Shown: positions 24,172 through 32,170, counted from the first letter of the stretch. The stretch: DNA of 38,628 nt from CAYZXT01 sp964482515 (GCA_964482515.1 CAYZXT010000022.1:1-38628), one strand, 5' to 3'. Numbers and translations are program-made. The notes: a model not told the origin generated them from the sequence alone.

Positions 24172-24723
24172 TTAGAAGCTGACTTTGGGGGTTTCCCGCT
24201 GCTCCGCGTTCTCGAGCTCGAAGAACTCGCGGGGTTTGAAATCGAATTGCGTCGCGATCATGTTACTCGGGAAGGACTGGACGGCGATGTTCAGGTCTCG
24301 GACCACGGCGTTGTAGTAGCGGCGGGAACTTTGGATGTGGTCCTCCACTTCGCGCAGGGTGTCCTGAAGCTTCACGAAGTTTTGGTTGGCCTTCAGGTCC
24401 GGATAGCTTTCCGCCACGGCGAAAAGGCTTTTCAAAACCCCCGTGAGTTGGTTCTCGGCCCGGGCCTTTTCCGCCGGCGCCGTGGCCTGCATGGCGTTGG
24501 ACCGCCATTTCGTCACTTCTTCGAAGGTGCTCTTCTCGTGGGACGCGTAGCCCTTCACGGTTTCCACCAAATTGGGGATGAGGTCATAGCGGCGCTTCAG
24601 CTGAGTGTCGATGTCGGACCAGGCTTCGGAGGACCGCGTATTCAACGCCACCAGGCGGTTGTAAATGGCGATGGTGACGGCGGCCAGGACGAGAATCAAA
24701 ACCAACGGCAAAATCAAGTACAT
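24172..24723 (-). CDS. lemA: LemA family protein
   Basis: A 183-residue membrane-anchored helical protein. The N-terminal helix (YLILPLVLILVLAAVTIAIY) is followed by the LemA hallmark NTRSSEAWSDIDTQLKRRYDLIPNLVETVKGY, then FAVAESYPDLKANQNF and a second helical hairpin DHIQSSRRYYNAVVRDLNIAVQSFPSN. It ends after FKPREFFEL. The length is normal. The cellular role of LemA is not known, but the pair lemA-DUF2207 is common. Translation starts at ATG 24723 behind an AGGGGG site. The 54 bases to the diguanylate cyclase contain nothing evident. Confidence 0.93.
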   Translation of the reverse strand: MYLILPLVLILVLAAVTIAIYNRLVALNTRSSEAWSDIDTQLKRRYDLIPNLVETVKGYASHEKSTFEEVTKWRSNAMQATAPAEKARAENQLTGVLKSLFAVAESYPDLKANQNFVKLQDTLREVEDHIQSSRRYYNAVVRDLNIAVQSFPSNMIATQFDFKPREFFELENAEQRETPKVSF

Positions 24724-24777
24724 GGAAACCCCCTAGAGGAACGCGTATGTTGCCTTCGATGAAAAACGGTCAATGGG

Positions 24778-26172
24778 CTATGCCTTGGGCGCATGGGGCT
24801 TGGCCTCATCGGCCCAAATCACCTTGTTGCGGCCGGCGGCCTTCGCCGCGTAGAGCGCCTTGTCCGCCGCTTCGATGATGCGGGTGGGGACGCCGCCGTG
24901 TTCCGGGAAGATGGCCGCCCCGATGCTCACGCTGATCTTGCCGAGGGGCTGCTTCTCCCGCCCCGGGAAATCGGACTGTTCGATGGCGTTGCGGAGCCGC
25001 TCGGCCACAGGATGGGCGTGGATCTTGTCCGTTTCGGGGAGAATTACGACGAATTCCTCTCCACCGTAGCGCGCGATGAAATCCTCGCGCCGCAAGGTTT
25101 CCTTCAGCGTGGTGGCGATCTCCTTCAAGATGACGTTTCCCATCTGATGGCCGTTGGTGTCGTTGTAGTGCTTGAAATGGTCGATGTCTATGATGAGCAG
25201 GGCGAAGGTGTGCTTGTAGCGCGTGGCCCGGGAGATTTCTTCCTTGAGGTGGGTCTGGAAATAACGGAAGTTGTGGAGTTCCGTCAGGGAGTCCGTGATG
25301 GTCTCCGTCACCAGCCGCTGCTGTTTTTCCTCAAGGTTCCGCGCCATGGTATTGAACTCCCGCGTCAGCCGGCCGATTTCGTCGGAGCCCTCCACCGGAA
25401 GTTCCAAATTGAATTCGCCCGTCGTCACTTTCTGCACCCCGCGCAGCAGGTTCTTCAGGGGATTCACCAGGCTCATGGCGAGCACGAAGGACACCAGGAG
25501 CGTCGCGATGATCACGGCGCCGGCCGCGGCCATGGCGGCGAACTCCGTTTTCTCCACAGTGTCTCGGACGCGTTCCTGGGCGTCCTCCAGTTTCGAGCGG
25601 GAGATGTCCACCAGCTTGTCGCATTGCGAATAGATCCGGGTGAGGCGGGCGCGCCCTTCGGCGGACAACAGCGCCATGGTCTGCTGATGGGATTTCCCGG
25701 AGGAGCGCGGGATGGCGCTTTCGCCGGACTCCAAGGACTTGATCAACTGCATGACGCTCCGCTTTTGGTCCTCCGTCTTGAACTGGGAGGCGGTCACCAG
25801 CAGCTTCACGTCGCGGTCGTAGTTGGAGATTTCCTCCTGGATCTCGGCCAGCAGTTCCTGTTCCGTCTCACCGCGGCCGAGCACCTTCATCTGCCCGAGC
25901 CAGCCCTGGGCCTTGTCGCGCACGCGGCCGCTCTCGTTCAAAAGCATCGGGTCGTTGGTGAGCAGGTAGCGGAACACCAGGTCGTCGTAAAGGACGGCGT
26001 TGTATTTGATCTGCTCCGCGATGCGCATGGCGGCCATGTTCTTCTGGATCATGGCTTCCATGAGTGAGACGACGCTGTGCTGGGCGTTCAGCATGAAGCC
26101 CACCAGCCAGGCCACGAGGGAAACCGTGATCACGGAGGCGAGGGAGATTTTGGCTTTGATCGGCAATCTCAT
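24778..26172 (-). CDS. Membrane diguanylate cyclase (HAMP-GGDEF)
   Basis: 464 residues. TM1 lies at about 10-29, followed by a helical periplasmic sensor domain (30-211, four-helix-bundle like). TM2 lies at about 212-234, then HAMP (235-290) and GGDEF (295-455). The active site reads GGEEF at 370-374, an active variant, with metal-binding IDIDHFKHYND. The inhibitory I-site R-x-x-D is intact (R361, D364), five residues before GGEEF, so product inhibition is expected. No EAL domain is present. It makes c-di-GMP from two GTP. ATG 26172 has no Shine-Dalgarno sequence but lies 8 bases after a good promoter (listed separately), which suggests a leaderless message. Confidence 0.93.
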   Translation of the reverse strand: MRLPIKAKISLASVITVSLVAWLVGFMLNAQHSVVSLMEAMIQKNMAAMRIAEQIKYNAVLYDDLVFRYLLTNDPMLLNESGRVRDKAQGWLGQMKVLGRGETEQELLAEIQEEISNYDRDVKLLVTASQFKTEDQKRSVMQLIKSLESGESAIPRSSGKSHQQTMALLSAEGRARLTRIYSQCDKLVDISRSKLEDAQERVRDTVEKTEFAAMAAAGAVIIATLLVSFVLAMSLVNPLKNLLRGVQKVTTGEFNLELPVEGSDEIGRLTREFNTMARNLEEKQQRLVTETITDSLTELHNFRYFQTHLKEEISRATRYKHTFALLIIDIDHFKHYNDTNGHQMGNVILKEIATTLKETLRREDFIARYGGEEFVVILPETDKIHAHPVAERLRNAIEQSDFPGREKQPLGKISVSIGAAIFPEHGGVPTRIIEAADKALYAAKAAGRNKVIWADEAKPHAPKA

Positions 26173-26180
26173 GTTGTTTT

Positions 26181-26209
26181 AGACTAACAGGAGTTCCGCT
26201 CAATGGCAA
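26181..26209 (-). promoter_or_regulatory. Putative promoter of the diguanylate cyclase gene
   Basis: On the minus strand, TTGCCA (26204-26209), a 17-base spacer and TAGTCT (26181-26186) precede ATG 26172 by 8 bases, so transcription would begin at or next to the ATG. The -10 hexamer TAGTCT is identical to the one proposed for the HTH-receiver gene at 11714-11719. Confidence 0.5.
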
Positions 26210-26277
26210 GGATCGATTAAAAAAACCAACCATGCCGGGCATGACGTGAATCATGAACGAAGGCCGTCAAAATTGGG

Positions 26278-26283
26278 TATGAT
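26278..26283 (+). promoter_or_regulatory. Putative -10 element of the phosphofructokinase gene
   Basis: TATGAT lies 9 bases before ATG 26293, with no convincing -35 element and no Shine-Dalgarno sequence. A start 6-9 bases after the hexamer would give a leader of 0-3 bases. The gene is divergent from the diguanylate cyclase, with 120 bases between the two start codons. Confidence 0.35.
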
Positions 26284-26292
26284 GGGCGCCAT

Positions 26293-27387
26293 ATGGGTCC
26301 AACCATCAAGCGCATCGGTTTGAACACGGGCGGCGGCGACGCGCCGGGCCTGAACGCGGTCATCCACGCGGTGACGATCTCCGCCCGCCAAAAAGGCTGG
26401 CGCGTGACCGGCATCAAGAAGGGCCTTACGGGCCTGTTCGACGTTTCCGAGACGGTGGAGCTGGATGAAGACCGTGTGCGCGGCATCTCGCACATGGGCG
26501 GGACGATTTTAGGGACGACCAACCGCGGCAATCCCTTCGAATATCCCACGCCCCAGGCCGACGGTTCGGTGAAGGCCGCCGACCGTTCCGGCGAGCTGCT
26601 GGCGAACTTCAAGAAGCTCGGGCTGGACGCGTTGATCACCATCGGCGGCGACGGCTCTCTCCGCATCGGCAAGCGGCTGCAGGACCTGGGCATGCCGGTG
26701 GTCGCGGTCCCCAAGACCATCGACAACGACCTGCTTTGCACGGTGACGACCTTCGGTTTCGACACGGCGGTCACCACGGCCACGGAGGCCATCGAGCGCG
26801 TCCACGACACGGCGGAATCCCACAGCCGCGTGATTGTGGTGGAGGTGATGGGGCGATACGCGGGTTGGATCGCGCTCAACTCCGGGATATCCTCGTCGTC
26901 GGACGTGATCCTCATCCCGGAAATACCTTTCGACATCGAAAAAGTGTGCGACGCCGTGCGCCGTCGGGAAGCCCGCGGCCGCCATTACACCATCGTGGTG
27001 GCGGCGGAGGGGGCCCGGCCCCTGGACGGGGCGATGTCCACTGTCGGCGAAAAAGAAATCGGCCGGGAGGTCCGCCTCGGCGGGATCAGCGCTCTGGTCG
27101 CCGATGAAATCCAGAAGCGAACGGGCAAAGAGACCCGCAACGTCGTGCTGGGACACATCCAGCGCGGGGGTCGGCCCACGTCTTTCGACCGCCTGATCGC
27201 CGCGCGCTTCGGCGTGGAAGCGGTGGAGGCCGTGGAGCGCGGGCGCTTCGGCTGCATGGTCGCCCTCAAGCCGCCTTCGGTGGAGCTGGTACCCATCGAA
27301 GAGGCCGTCGCGAAGCTCAAGACCGTCCCCTTGGATTCCGATTCGGTGTTCACCGCCCGCAGGCTGGGCATCTGTCTGGGCGATTAG
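26293..27387 (+). CDS. pfkA: 6-phosphofructokinase, Gly/Lys (mixed-substrate) type
   Basis: Phosphorylates fructose 6-phosphate at C1. It has 364 residues. NTGGGDAPGLNAVIHA (11-26) and GGDGS (118-122) bind the phosphoryl donor. PKTIDND (140-146) holds the catalytic Asp D144. EVMGRYAGWIAL and the C-terminal GHIQRGGRPTSFDR bind sugar phosphate. The donor-determining pair is Gly (G121, equivalent to E. coli 104) with Lys (K141, equivalent to 124). ATP enzymes usually have Gly/Gly and PPi enzymes Asp/Lys; the Gly/Lys mix belongs to the atypical group in which ATP use has been shown for some members. The donor is therefore uncertain. The gene lacks a Shine-Dalgarno site. thiI follows after 48 bases. 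Confidence 0.93.
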   Translation: MGPTIKRIGLNTGGGDAPGLNAVIHAVTISARQKGWRVTGIKKGLTGLFDVSETVELDEDRVRGISHMGGTILGTTNRGNPFEYPTPQADGSVKAADRSGELLANFKKLGLDALITIGGDGSLRIGKRLQDLGMPVVAVPKTIDNDLLCTVTTFGFDTAVTTATEAIERVHDTAESHSRVIVVEVMGRYAGWIALNSGISSSSDVILIPEIPFDIEKVCDAVRRREARGRHYTIVVAAEGARPLDGAMSTVGEKEIGREVRLGGISALVADEIQKRTGKETRNVVLGHIQRGGRPTSFDRLIAARFGVEAVEAVERGRFGCMVALKPPSVELVPIEEAVAKLKTVPLDSDSVFTARRLGICLGD

Positions 27388-27422
27388 CGCCCGATCCTCC
27401 GACGGAAACTTTCCATTTTTGA

Positions 27423-27428
27423 TATCAT
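27423..27428 (+). promoter_or_regulatory. Putative -10 element of thiI
   Basis: TATCAT ends 7 bases before ATG 27436 (spacer ATCCGCC). No Shine-Dalgarno sequence is present, so a leaderless start is likely if this hexamer is used. No clear -35 element is seen at 16-18 bases. Confidence 0.35.
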
Positions 27429-27435
27429 ATCCGCC

Positions 27436-28650
27436 ATGTCCGACATCCTCCTTGTCCATTATTCCGAGATCGGCACCAAGGGCCAGAACCGCTCCTATTT
27501 CGAACGGCGTTTGCGGGATTCCATCCAGCAGAGGCTGGCGCCCGAACACGTCACGAACGTGCGGATCGAATCCGGGCGCGTCGTCGCGTCGTTGACGCCG
27601 AGCCATAAACCGGAAATCATCCGCCTCGCCTTGGACCAAATTTTCGGCATTGCCTGGTTCGCCTTGGCGACGCAAGTTGACTGGAATATTGACGCCCTGG
27701 AGGCCGCTGTTTTGGCCGAGGCGCGGAAATATCCCGGCGCCAAGAAGTTCAAGGTTTTTTCCCGGCGCGCCGACAAGACGTTTCCCATGTCCTCGGACGC
27801 CATCGGCCGCCGGATCGGGAAAACCGTTTGCGACCAGTTGGGACTGAAAGTGGACCTGGACCACCATGATCTGGCGCTGCACGTGGAGATCCTGCCGGGT
27901 ATGGCCCTGGTCTTTTCGGAAAAGATCCAGGGGCTGCGCGGTCTGCCGCGCGGCAGCTCGGGCCGGATGCTTTGTCTTTTCTCCGGCGGGATCGACTCTC
28001 CGGTGGCGGCCTGGCTCATGATGCGCCGCGGCGCCAGGGTGAACCTGCTGCACTTCCATCCGTTCCGCAGCGCCGCCGAACTGAAAGACACCAAGATCTT
28101 CAAGCTGCATAAAATCCTCCGCACCTACGACCCGAACTCCAGGCTGTACCTCGTCCCCCATTACCATTATCAGGTGAAGGCCGCGCTGGAAATCCCCAAC
28201 GAATACGAGATGGTCCTGTTCCGCCGGTTCATGTTCCGCGCGGCCCAGGAACTGGCCCGCCGCCGGAAGATGCAGGCCCTGATCACGGGCGACAGCCTTG
28301 GCCAGGTCGCGAGCCAGACCGTCGAGAACATCGCATCGGCGCAGAACGGCCTCGACATGCCGATCTTCCTTCCGATCATCGCCTACGACAAGGAAGAGAT
28401 CATCAAGGTGGCCCAGCGGATCGGCACCTATGACGTTTCGAACGAGGCCTATAAGGATTGCTGTTCGCTCATGTCGAAACACCCCAAAACGATGTCGCGC
28501 GTGGACCGCATTTTGAACCTGGAGGAAAAGCTGGGGTTGGAGGCTTTGATCAAGGAATCGCTGGATTCGTTGGAAGTGTGGGATGGGGAAAAGCTGCGGG
28601 AAGAAAAATGGGTAAAGAAGACGAAGAAAGAAGTCGGCGTCGGCGCATAG
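27436..28650 (+). CDS. thiI: tRNA 4-thiouridine synthase / thiamine sulfur-transfer protein ThiI
   Basis: 404 residues. An N-terminal ferredoxin-like segment (VHYSEIGTKGQNRSYFERRL) leads into a THUMP domain (about 60-165; LDHHDLALHVEIL). The C-terminal AANH/PP-loop ATPase has SGGIDSP from S183 and VLFRRFMFRAAQELAR. ThiI adenylates U8 of tRNA and inserts sulfur to give s4U. The Cys pair C342-C343 (DCCSLMSKHP) is in the position of the catalytic cysteine of short ThiI proteins. The rhodanese domain of the E. coli enzyme is absent, as in most bacteria, so a separate sulfur carrier is needed. A strong terminator follows the stop by about 30 bases. Confidence 0.94.
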   Translation: MSDILLVHYSEIGTKGQNRSYFERRLRDSIQQRLAPEHVTNVRIESGRVVASLTPSHKPEIIRLALDQIFGIAWFALATQVDWNIDALEAAVLAEARKYPGAKKFKVFSRRADKTFPMSSDAIGRRIGKTVCDQLGLKVDLDHHDLALHVEILPGMALVFSEKIQGLRGLPRGSSGRMLCLFSGGIDSPVAAWLMMRRGARVNLLHFHPFRSAAELKDTKIFKLHKILRTYDPNSRLYLVPHYHYQVKAALEIPNEYEMVLFRRFMFRAAQELARRRKMQALITGDSLGQVASQTVENIASAQNGLDMPIFLPIIAYDKEEIIKVAQRIGTYDVSNEAYKDCCSLMSKHPKTMSRVDRILNLEEKLGLEALIKESLDSLEVWDGEKLREEKWVKKTKKEVGVGA

Positions 28651-28674
28651 TTTTTTTTAATTATCGATCCCAAT

Positions 28675-28706
28675 AAAAAAGGCCGGGGAAAAATCCCCGG
28701 CCTTTC
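28675..28706. terminator. Bidirectional intrinsic terminator between thiI and slipin
   Basis: Stem GGCCGGGGA (28681-28689) pairs with TCCCCGGCC (28694-28702) around an AAAA loop, flanked by AAAAAA on one side and TTT on the other. It can end thiI transcripts (plus) and slipin transcripts (minus). The two genes converge here. Confidence 0.9.
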
Positions 28707-28723
28707 TGTTTGAGGAGGATGCC

Positions 28724-29485
28724 TCAGCTTTTGGAGGCGAACTTTTCGCCCATGGCGAGGAAGGGCTTGAGCAGCTCGATCGGGAGCGGGAAGATAGTCG
28801 TGGAGTTCTTGTCCGCCGCGATCTCCTGGGCCGTCTGGAGATAGCGCAGCTGCAGGGCGACGGGATGCTCCGCGATGATCTTGGCCGCGTCCGCCAGTTT
28901 CTGGGCCGTCTGGAATTCCGCTTCGGCCGCGATGATCTTCGCGCGGCGGTCCCGTTCCGCCTCGGCCTGATGGGCGATGGCCCGCTGCATCTGGTCGGGG
29001 ATCTGGACGTCCTTCACTTCCACGATGCTGACCTTCACGCCCCAGGGATCGGTCTGCTGGTCGATGATTTTTTGCAGGTGGGTGTTGATCTGCTCCCGGT
29101 TGCTGAGGAGCTCGTCGAAATCCGCCTGGCCGACGACGCTCCGCAGCGAGGTCTGGGCGATTTGGGAGGTGGCGAGAAAATAATCCTGGATCTCAAGCAC
29201 CGCCTTGCCCGGGTCGATGATCCGGAAATAGCAGACCGCGTTCACCTTGCAGGGGACGTTGTCCTTGGTGATCACTTCCTGGGTCGGGACGTCGAGCGTG
29301 ACGGTGCGCAGTCCCACCCGGATCATCCGGTCGATGCCGGGGATGATGATGAACAGTCCCGGGCCTTTGATGCCGACCATGCGCCCCAGCCGCAGGATGA
29401 CGCCCCGCTCATATTCAGGCACGATCTTGATGGCGTTGCTGAGAATAATGACCAGGATAATGATAAACGGAATGAATCCCAACAT
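28724..29485 (-). CDS. Slipin family (SPFH/stomatin-like) membrane protein
   Basis: 253 residues. An N-terminal membrane hairpin (FIPFIIILVIILSNAI, residues 3-19) is followed by the SPFH/band-7 domain: VPEYERGVILRLGRMVGIKGPGLFIIIPGIDRM, then TLDVPTQEVITKDNVPCKVNAVCYFRI. A coiled-coil region rich in Ala, Glu and Arg (ERDRRAKIIAAEAEFQTAQKLADAA) mediates oligomerisation. Slipins form membrane microdomain scaffolds and are usually paired with an NfeD protease/OB-fold protein, which is the gene immediately upstream here (13-base gap). The start ATG 29485 has AAGGAGG at ideal distance, overlapping the nfeD stop. The family's cargo is unknown. Confidence 0.95.
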   Translation of the reverse strand: MLGFIPFIIILVIILSNAIKIVPEYERGVILRLGRMVGIKGPGLFIIIPGIDRMIRVGLRTVTLDVPTQEVITKDNVPCKVNAVCYFRIIDPGKAVLEIQDYFLATSQIAQTSLRSVVGQADFDELLSNREQINTHLQKIIDQQTDPWGVKVSIVEVKDVQIPDQMQRAIAHQAEAERDRRAKIIAAEAEFQTAQKLADAAKIIAEHPVALQLRYLQTAQEIAADKNSTTIFPLPIELLKPFLAMGEKFASKS

Positions 29486-29498
29486 GATGATGCCTCCT

Positions 29499-30872
29499 TT
29501 AGTTTAAATCCCCGGGCCCCGCGCGCTCCACCACCAACTTTCCACGCTGCAACGCCCGGACACGGACCCTGTCTCCGGCGGATAACCCCCGCGGTTCTTC
29601 CACCGACCAATATTCCCCATGGACGAAGACCATCCCGTCGTCACGCATCTCGCCGATTTCGCCGATGAGGCCTTCGATGCCCGTCATGGGTTTCAGTTTC
29701 CGGGACTCCAGGACCTTCTTGACAACGATTAGGACGAACATTCCCGACGCGGCGGTCACTCCGGCGACGGCCTGCATCGACACCCGAAGATAGGGCAGAG
29801 GCGAATCGAAAAGCAGGATGGAACCCAGCACCAGGCAAGACAGACCTCCGAGGGCCAGAAGCCCGTGGCTGGCCACTTTGATTTCCAGAAACAAGAATAG
29901 AAACCCCAGGAGGATCAGTCCAAGCCCCGCGTAGTTGACGGGAAGGACCTGGAGGGAATAGAAGGCCAGCAAGAGGAAGATGGCCCCGGCCGCCGCGCCG
30001 AACCCGATCCCCGGGGAAGCGAATTCATAGATCAGGGCGTAGAAGCCGAGCATGAGCAGGATGTAGGCCACGTTGGGGTTCACCAGGACCTGGAGGAATT
30101 TCCGCGCGGCGCTCATGTCGTCCCGGACTTTTTCAGCCATGACCGTCGACAGAATGATTATCCGGCCGTTCTTTTCCAGGGTCCTGCCGTCCAGCGATTT
30201 CCAGAGGGGGTCGTCGTCCTCGGCCAATAGGTCAACGACGTTCTGCGCGATGGCCTCGTCGGCGGTGAGGGAGACGCTTTCGCGCACGGCTTTTTCCGCC
30301 CATTCCGCGTTGCGCCCCTTGGCCAGGGCGAGGGTCCGGGCGTAGGCCGCGACGTCGGACACGGCCTTTTCCATCATGACCGAAGATCCGTCGGACCCCT
30401 TTTCTTCCTTGTCTTCGTTTTTGTCGCCCTTGCTTCCCGGCATTCCGCCGCCCAATGAGACCGGATGGGCCGCGCCGAGGTGGGTCTGCGGCGCCATGGC
30501 CGCCAGGTCCGACGCCAGCGTGATGAAGACTCCCGCGGAGGCGGCGCGCCCGCCCCGTGGGGAAATGTATACGATCACCGGCAGCGGCGAATTGAGGATG
30601 TTCTCCACCATGTCGCGGGTGGCGTCCAGCAGTCCGCCGGGTGTGTCGAGCTTCAGCACCACGGCCTGCGCGCCGGCTGCCCGGGCTTTCTCCAGTCCGT
30701 CCGAAAGATAATCGGACGTGACCGGGCTGATGATCCCTTTTATGGAAAGGATGTAAATCGGGCCGGACGGCGTCATCGTTTCCGTTGACGCCCGCTTCAG
30801 TACGGTGAGCATGAAGGTGCCGAGGAGGATTGCGCCGATGGATATTCGAAGGAGGGGCGTGGATCGTTTCAT
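29499..30872 (-). CDS. nfeD: NfeD-type membrane serine protease (long form)
   Basis: 457 residues. A signal/TM helix (about 10-26) is followed by a ClpP-like protease domain (38-235) with KLDTPGG (74-80), catalytic Ser S112 in RAASAGVFI and probable Lys partner K169 (MMEKAVSDVAAYAR). Four or more TM helices span about 265-385 (ILLMLGFYALIYEFASPGIGFG onward). A C-terminal OB-fold NfeD domain (about 400-450; IGEIGEMRDDGMVFVHGEYW) ends the protein. A low-complexity acidic/Lys insertion (GSKGDKNEDKEEKGSDG, about 146-162) sits in the protease domain, as in other long forms. It cleaves or regulates the slipin encoded next to it. ATG overlaps the mutY stop by four bases. Confidence 0.94.
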   Translation of the reverse strand: MKRSTPLLRISIGAILLGTFMLTVLKRASTETMTPSGPIYILSIKGIISPVTSDYLSDGLEKARAAGAQAVVLKLDTPGGLLDATRDMVENILNSPLPVIVYISPRGGRAASAGVFITLASDLAAMAPQTHLGAAHPVSLGGGMPGSKGDKNEDKEEKGSDGSSVMMEKAVSDVAAYARTLALAKGRNAEWAEKAVRESVSLTADEAIAQNVVDLLAEDDDPLWKSLDGRTLEKNGRIIILSTVMAEKVRDDMSAARKFLQVLVNPNVAYILLMLGFYALIYEFASPGIGFGAAAGAIFLLLAFYSLQVLPVNYAGLGLILLGFLFLFLEIKVASHGLLALGGLSCLVLGSILLFDSPLPYLRVSMQAVAGVTAASGMFVLIVVKKVLESRKLKPMTGIEGLIGEIGEMRDDGMVFVHGEYWSVEEPRGLSAGDRVRVRALQRGKLVVERAGPGDLN

Positions 30873-32044
30873 GACAGCGTCACCTTAGATAATTCTCGCA
30901 TATTGCCGCGAAGGGAAACCAGGAGTTTACGGGTCAGCGAGGAAATCCCCATCCGGTCGATCTCGTTCATCGGCCGCCAAACTAAAGACTCATTTCCTTC
31001 TCCTTGGAAAGGAGAAGGTGGCCGAAGGCCGGATGAGGATTGTTTTAAAAATCGAATCTTCTCCCCAGCCCTCTCCTTTTCAAGGAGAGGGAGCTGGATT
31101 ATCCACGGATGCAGGTACATCTCCCGATGGGACAGAACATGTTTGATGAGAGGAAGAGGTTTCATCCCGCCGAAACGGGCGGACAATAATTCTTCCATCG
31201 CCGCGGCGATTTCTAGCCGCGAGGAATCACGGGCCATGGGGACAGAGGGGAATTCCCACAGCCCGCCGTAGAGTCCCTTGGCGGGACGCCGCGTCAGCGC
31301 CCAGGCGCCGTTGCGCTCAGCCAAAGCCACATGGATGTGGACCTCCTTGCGGGGTTTGTCGGCGGCGGCGAAGGGGATTTTTTCCTGCTCGCCGTGTTTT
31401 CGCGCCCAGCAGGCGTCGAAGAACGGGCAGACCAGACAATCAGGCGAAGATGGGCGGCAGACCGTCGCGCCGAGGTCCATCAACGCGGAGTTGAAGTCCC
31501 GCGCGCCGGAGGGCGGAACGGTCCGCCAGGCGATGGCCCAGATTTTTTCCACGGTCTTAGGGTCCTTCACGTTTTCGCGGATGCCGTAGATGCGGCTGAG
31601 CACGCGAATGACGTTCCCGTCGACCAGGGCCTCCGGTTTATTGAAGGCGAAGGACAGGATCGCTCCGGCGGTGTATCGCCCGACGCCCGGAAGTTTTTGG
31701 ACTTCCTGCGCGGTGGAAGGCATGCGGCCGCCGAAGTCCTCCACGATCATTTTCGCCGCGGCCTGCAGGTTCCGCGCCCGGGCGTAATAACCGAGCCCGG
31801 ACCAGAGTTCCATCACGCGGTCCAGCGGCGCGGCGGCCAGTTTCTGCGCGGTGGGGAAGGCTTTCATGAACCGATGGTAATAGGGGATGACCGTGGCCAC
31901 TGTGGTCTGCTGCAGCATCAGTTCCGACACGAGGATGGAATAGGGTGACCAGTCGTTTGCGCGCCAGGGAAGGTCGTGGCGGCCCGATTTTCTGTGCCAG
32001 TCGAGAAGCCTCTTTCGGAAGGAAACGGGGTTGGGGGACGGCAT
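30869..32044 (-). CDS. mutY: A/G-specific adenine DNA glycosylase
   Basis: Removes adenine mispaired with 8-oxoguanine. It has 391 residues. Catalytic E41 lies in SELMLQQTTVATVIP; the helix-hairpin-helix is LPGVGRYTAGAIL (118-130); catalytic D142 is in VDGNV. The 4Fe-4S ligands are C196, C203, C206 and C212 with C-x6-C-x2-C-x5-C spacing. A Nudix-like C-terminal domain (about 235-385) follows, with VSHRE-type recognition motif HVLSHREMYLHPW. Between IIQLPL and SLVWRP, residues of about 320-351 have no counterpart in E. coli MutY; they are encoded by a palindromic DNA repeat that leaves the frame open (listed separately). ATG 32044 lacks a Shine-Dalgarno site at normal distance; AGGAGG is 20 bases away. 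Confidence 0.93.
   Translation of the reverse strand: MPSPNPVSFRKRLLDWHRKSGRHDLPWRANDWSPYSILVSELMLQQTTVATVIPYYHRFMKAFPTAQKLAAAPLDRVMELWSGLGYYARARNLQAAAKMIVEDFGGRMPSTAQEVQKLPGVGRYTAGAILSFAFNKPEALVDGNVIRVLSRIYGIRENVKDPKTVEKIWAIAWRTVPPSGARDFNSALMDLGATVCRPSSPDCLVCPFFDACWARKHGEQEKIPFAAADKPRKEVHIHVALAERNGAWALTRRPAKGLYGGLWEFPSVPMARDSSRLEIAAAMEELLSARFGGMKPLPLIKHVLSHREMYLHPWIIQLPLLEKERAGEKIRFLKQSSSGLRPPSPFQGEGNESLVWRPMNEIDRMGISSLTRKLLVSLRGNMRELSKVTLS
30992..31091. repeat. Palindromic repeat element inserted in frame in mutY
   Basis: Two strong hairpins lie here: CCTTCTCCTT (30996-31005) pairs with AAGGAGAAGG (31009-31018) around GGA, and CCCTCTCCTT (31069-31078) pairs with AAGGAGAGGG (31082-31091) around TTC. 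A GGCC-GAA-GGCC palindrome (31020-31030) lies between them, and CTCCCCAG (31061-31068) precedes the second hairpin. This layout resembles widespread dispersed palindromic repeats of bacterial genomes. On the coding (minus) strand it translates as part of LLEKERAGEKIRF through SSSGLRPPSPFQGEGN without a stop. Confidence 0.75.
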
Positions 32045-32050
32045 GGCGAT

Positions 32051-32056
32051 ATTTTA
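32051..32056 (-). promoter_or_regulatory. Putative -10 element of mutY
   Basis: TAAAAT on the minus strand is followed after 6 bases (ATCGCC) by the mutY ATG, so transcripts from here would start on or beside the start codon. No -35 match is seen at 17 bases. AGGAGG at 32065-32070 lies upstream of the hexamer, too far to serve as ribosome-binding site. Confidence 0.35.
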
Positions 32057-32114
32057 CTATTTTGCCTCCTCGCACGATCCCTTTCCACAAACAGGGACTA
32101 TGCCTGGCGGCATA

Positions 32115-32150
32115 GAAAACCCCCGGCCTCGAGTGGAGACCGGGGGCTTC
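32115..32150 (-). terminator. hppA: Intrinsic terminator after the pyrophosphatase gene
   Basis: CCCCCGG (32120-32126) pairs with CCGGGGG (32140-32146); an inner CTC/GAG pairing extends the stem past one mismatch. Read on the minus strand it is followed directly by TTTT, and it lies 24 bases past the hppA stop. A T-run at 32152-32156 could allow weaker function on the plus strand. Confidence 0.8.
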
Positions 32151-32170
32151 CGTTTTTAAGGCGGGACGGA

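Noticed and set aside
26509..28482. Long minus-strand open frame (about 657 codons) opposite pfkA and thiI
   Set aside because: It spans two well-supported plus-strand genes and the gap between them, and has low-information antisense composition.
31350..31365. Another CCGACAAACC string (minus strand) inside mutY, resembling the pyrD hairpin loop
   Set aside because: It encodes an ordinary DKPR stretch, has no paired arms and is not followed by CCTAGCGGCG, so it is not a third copy.
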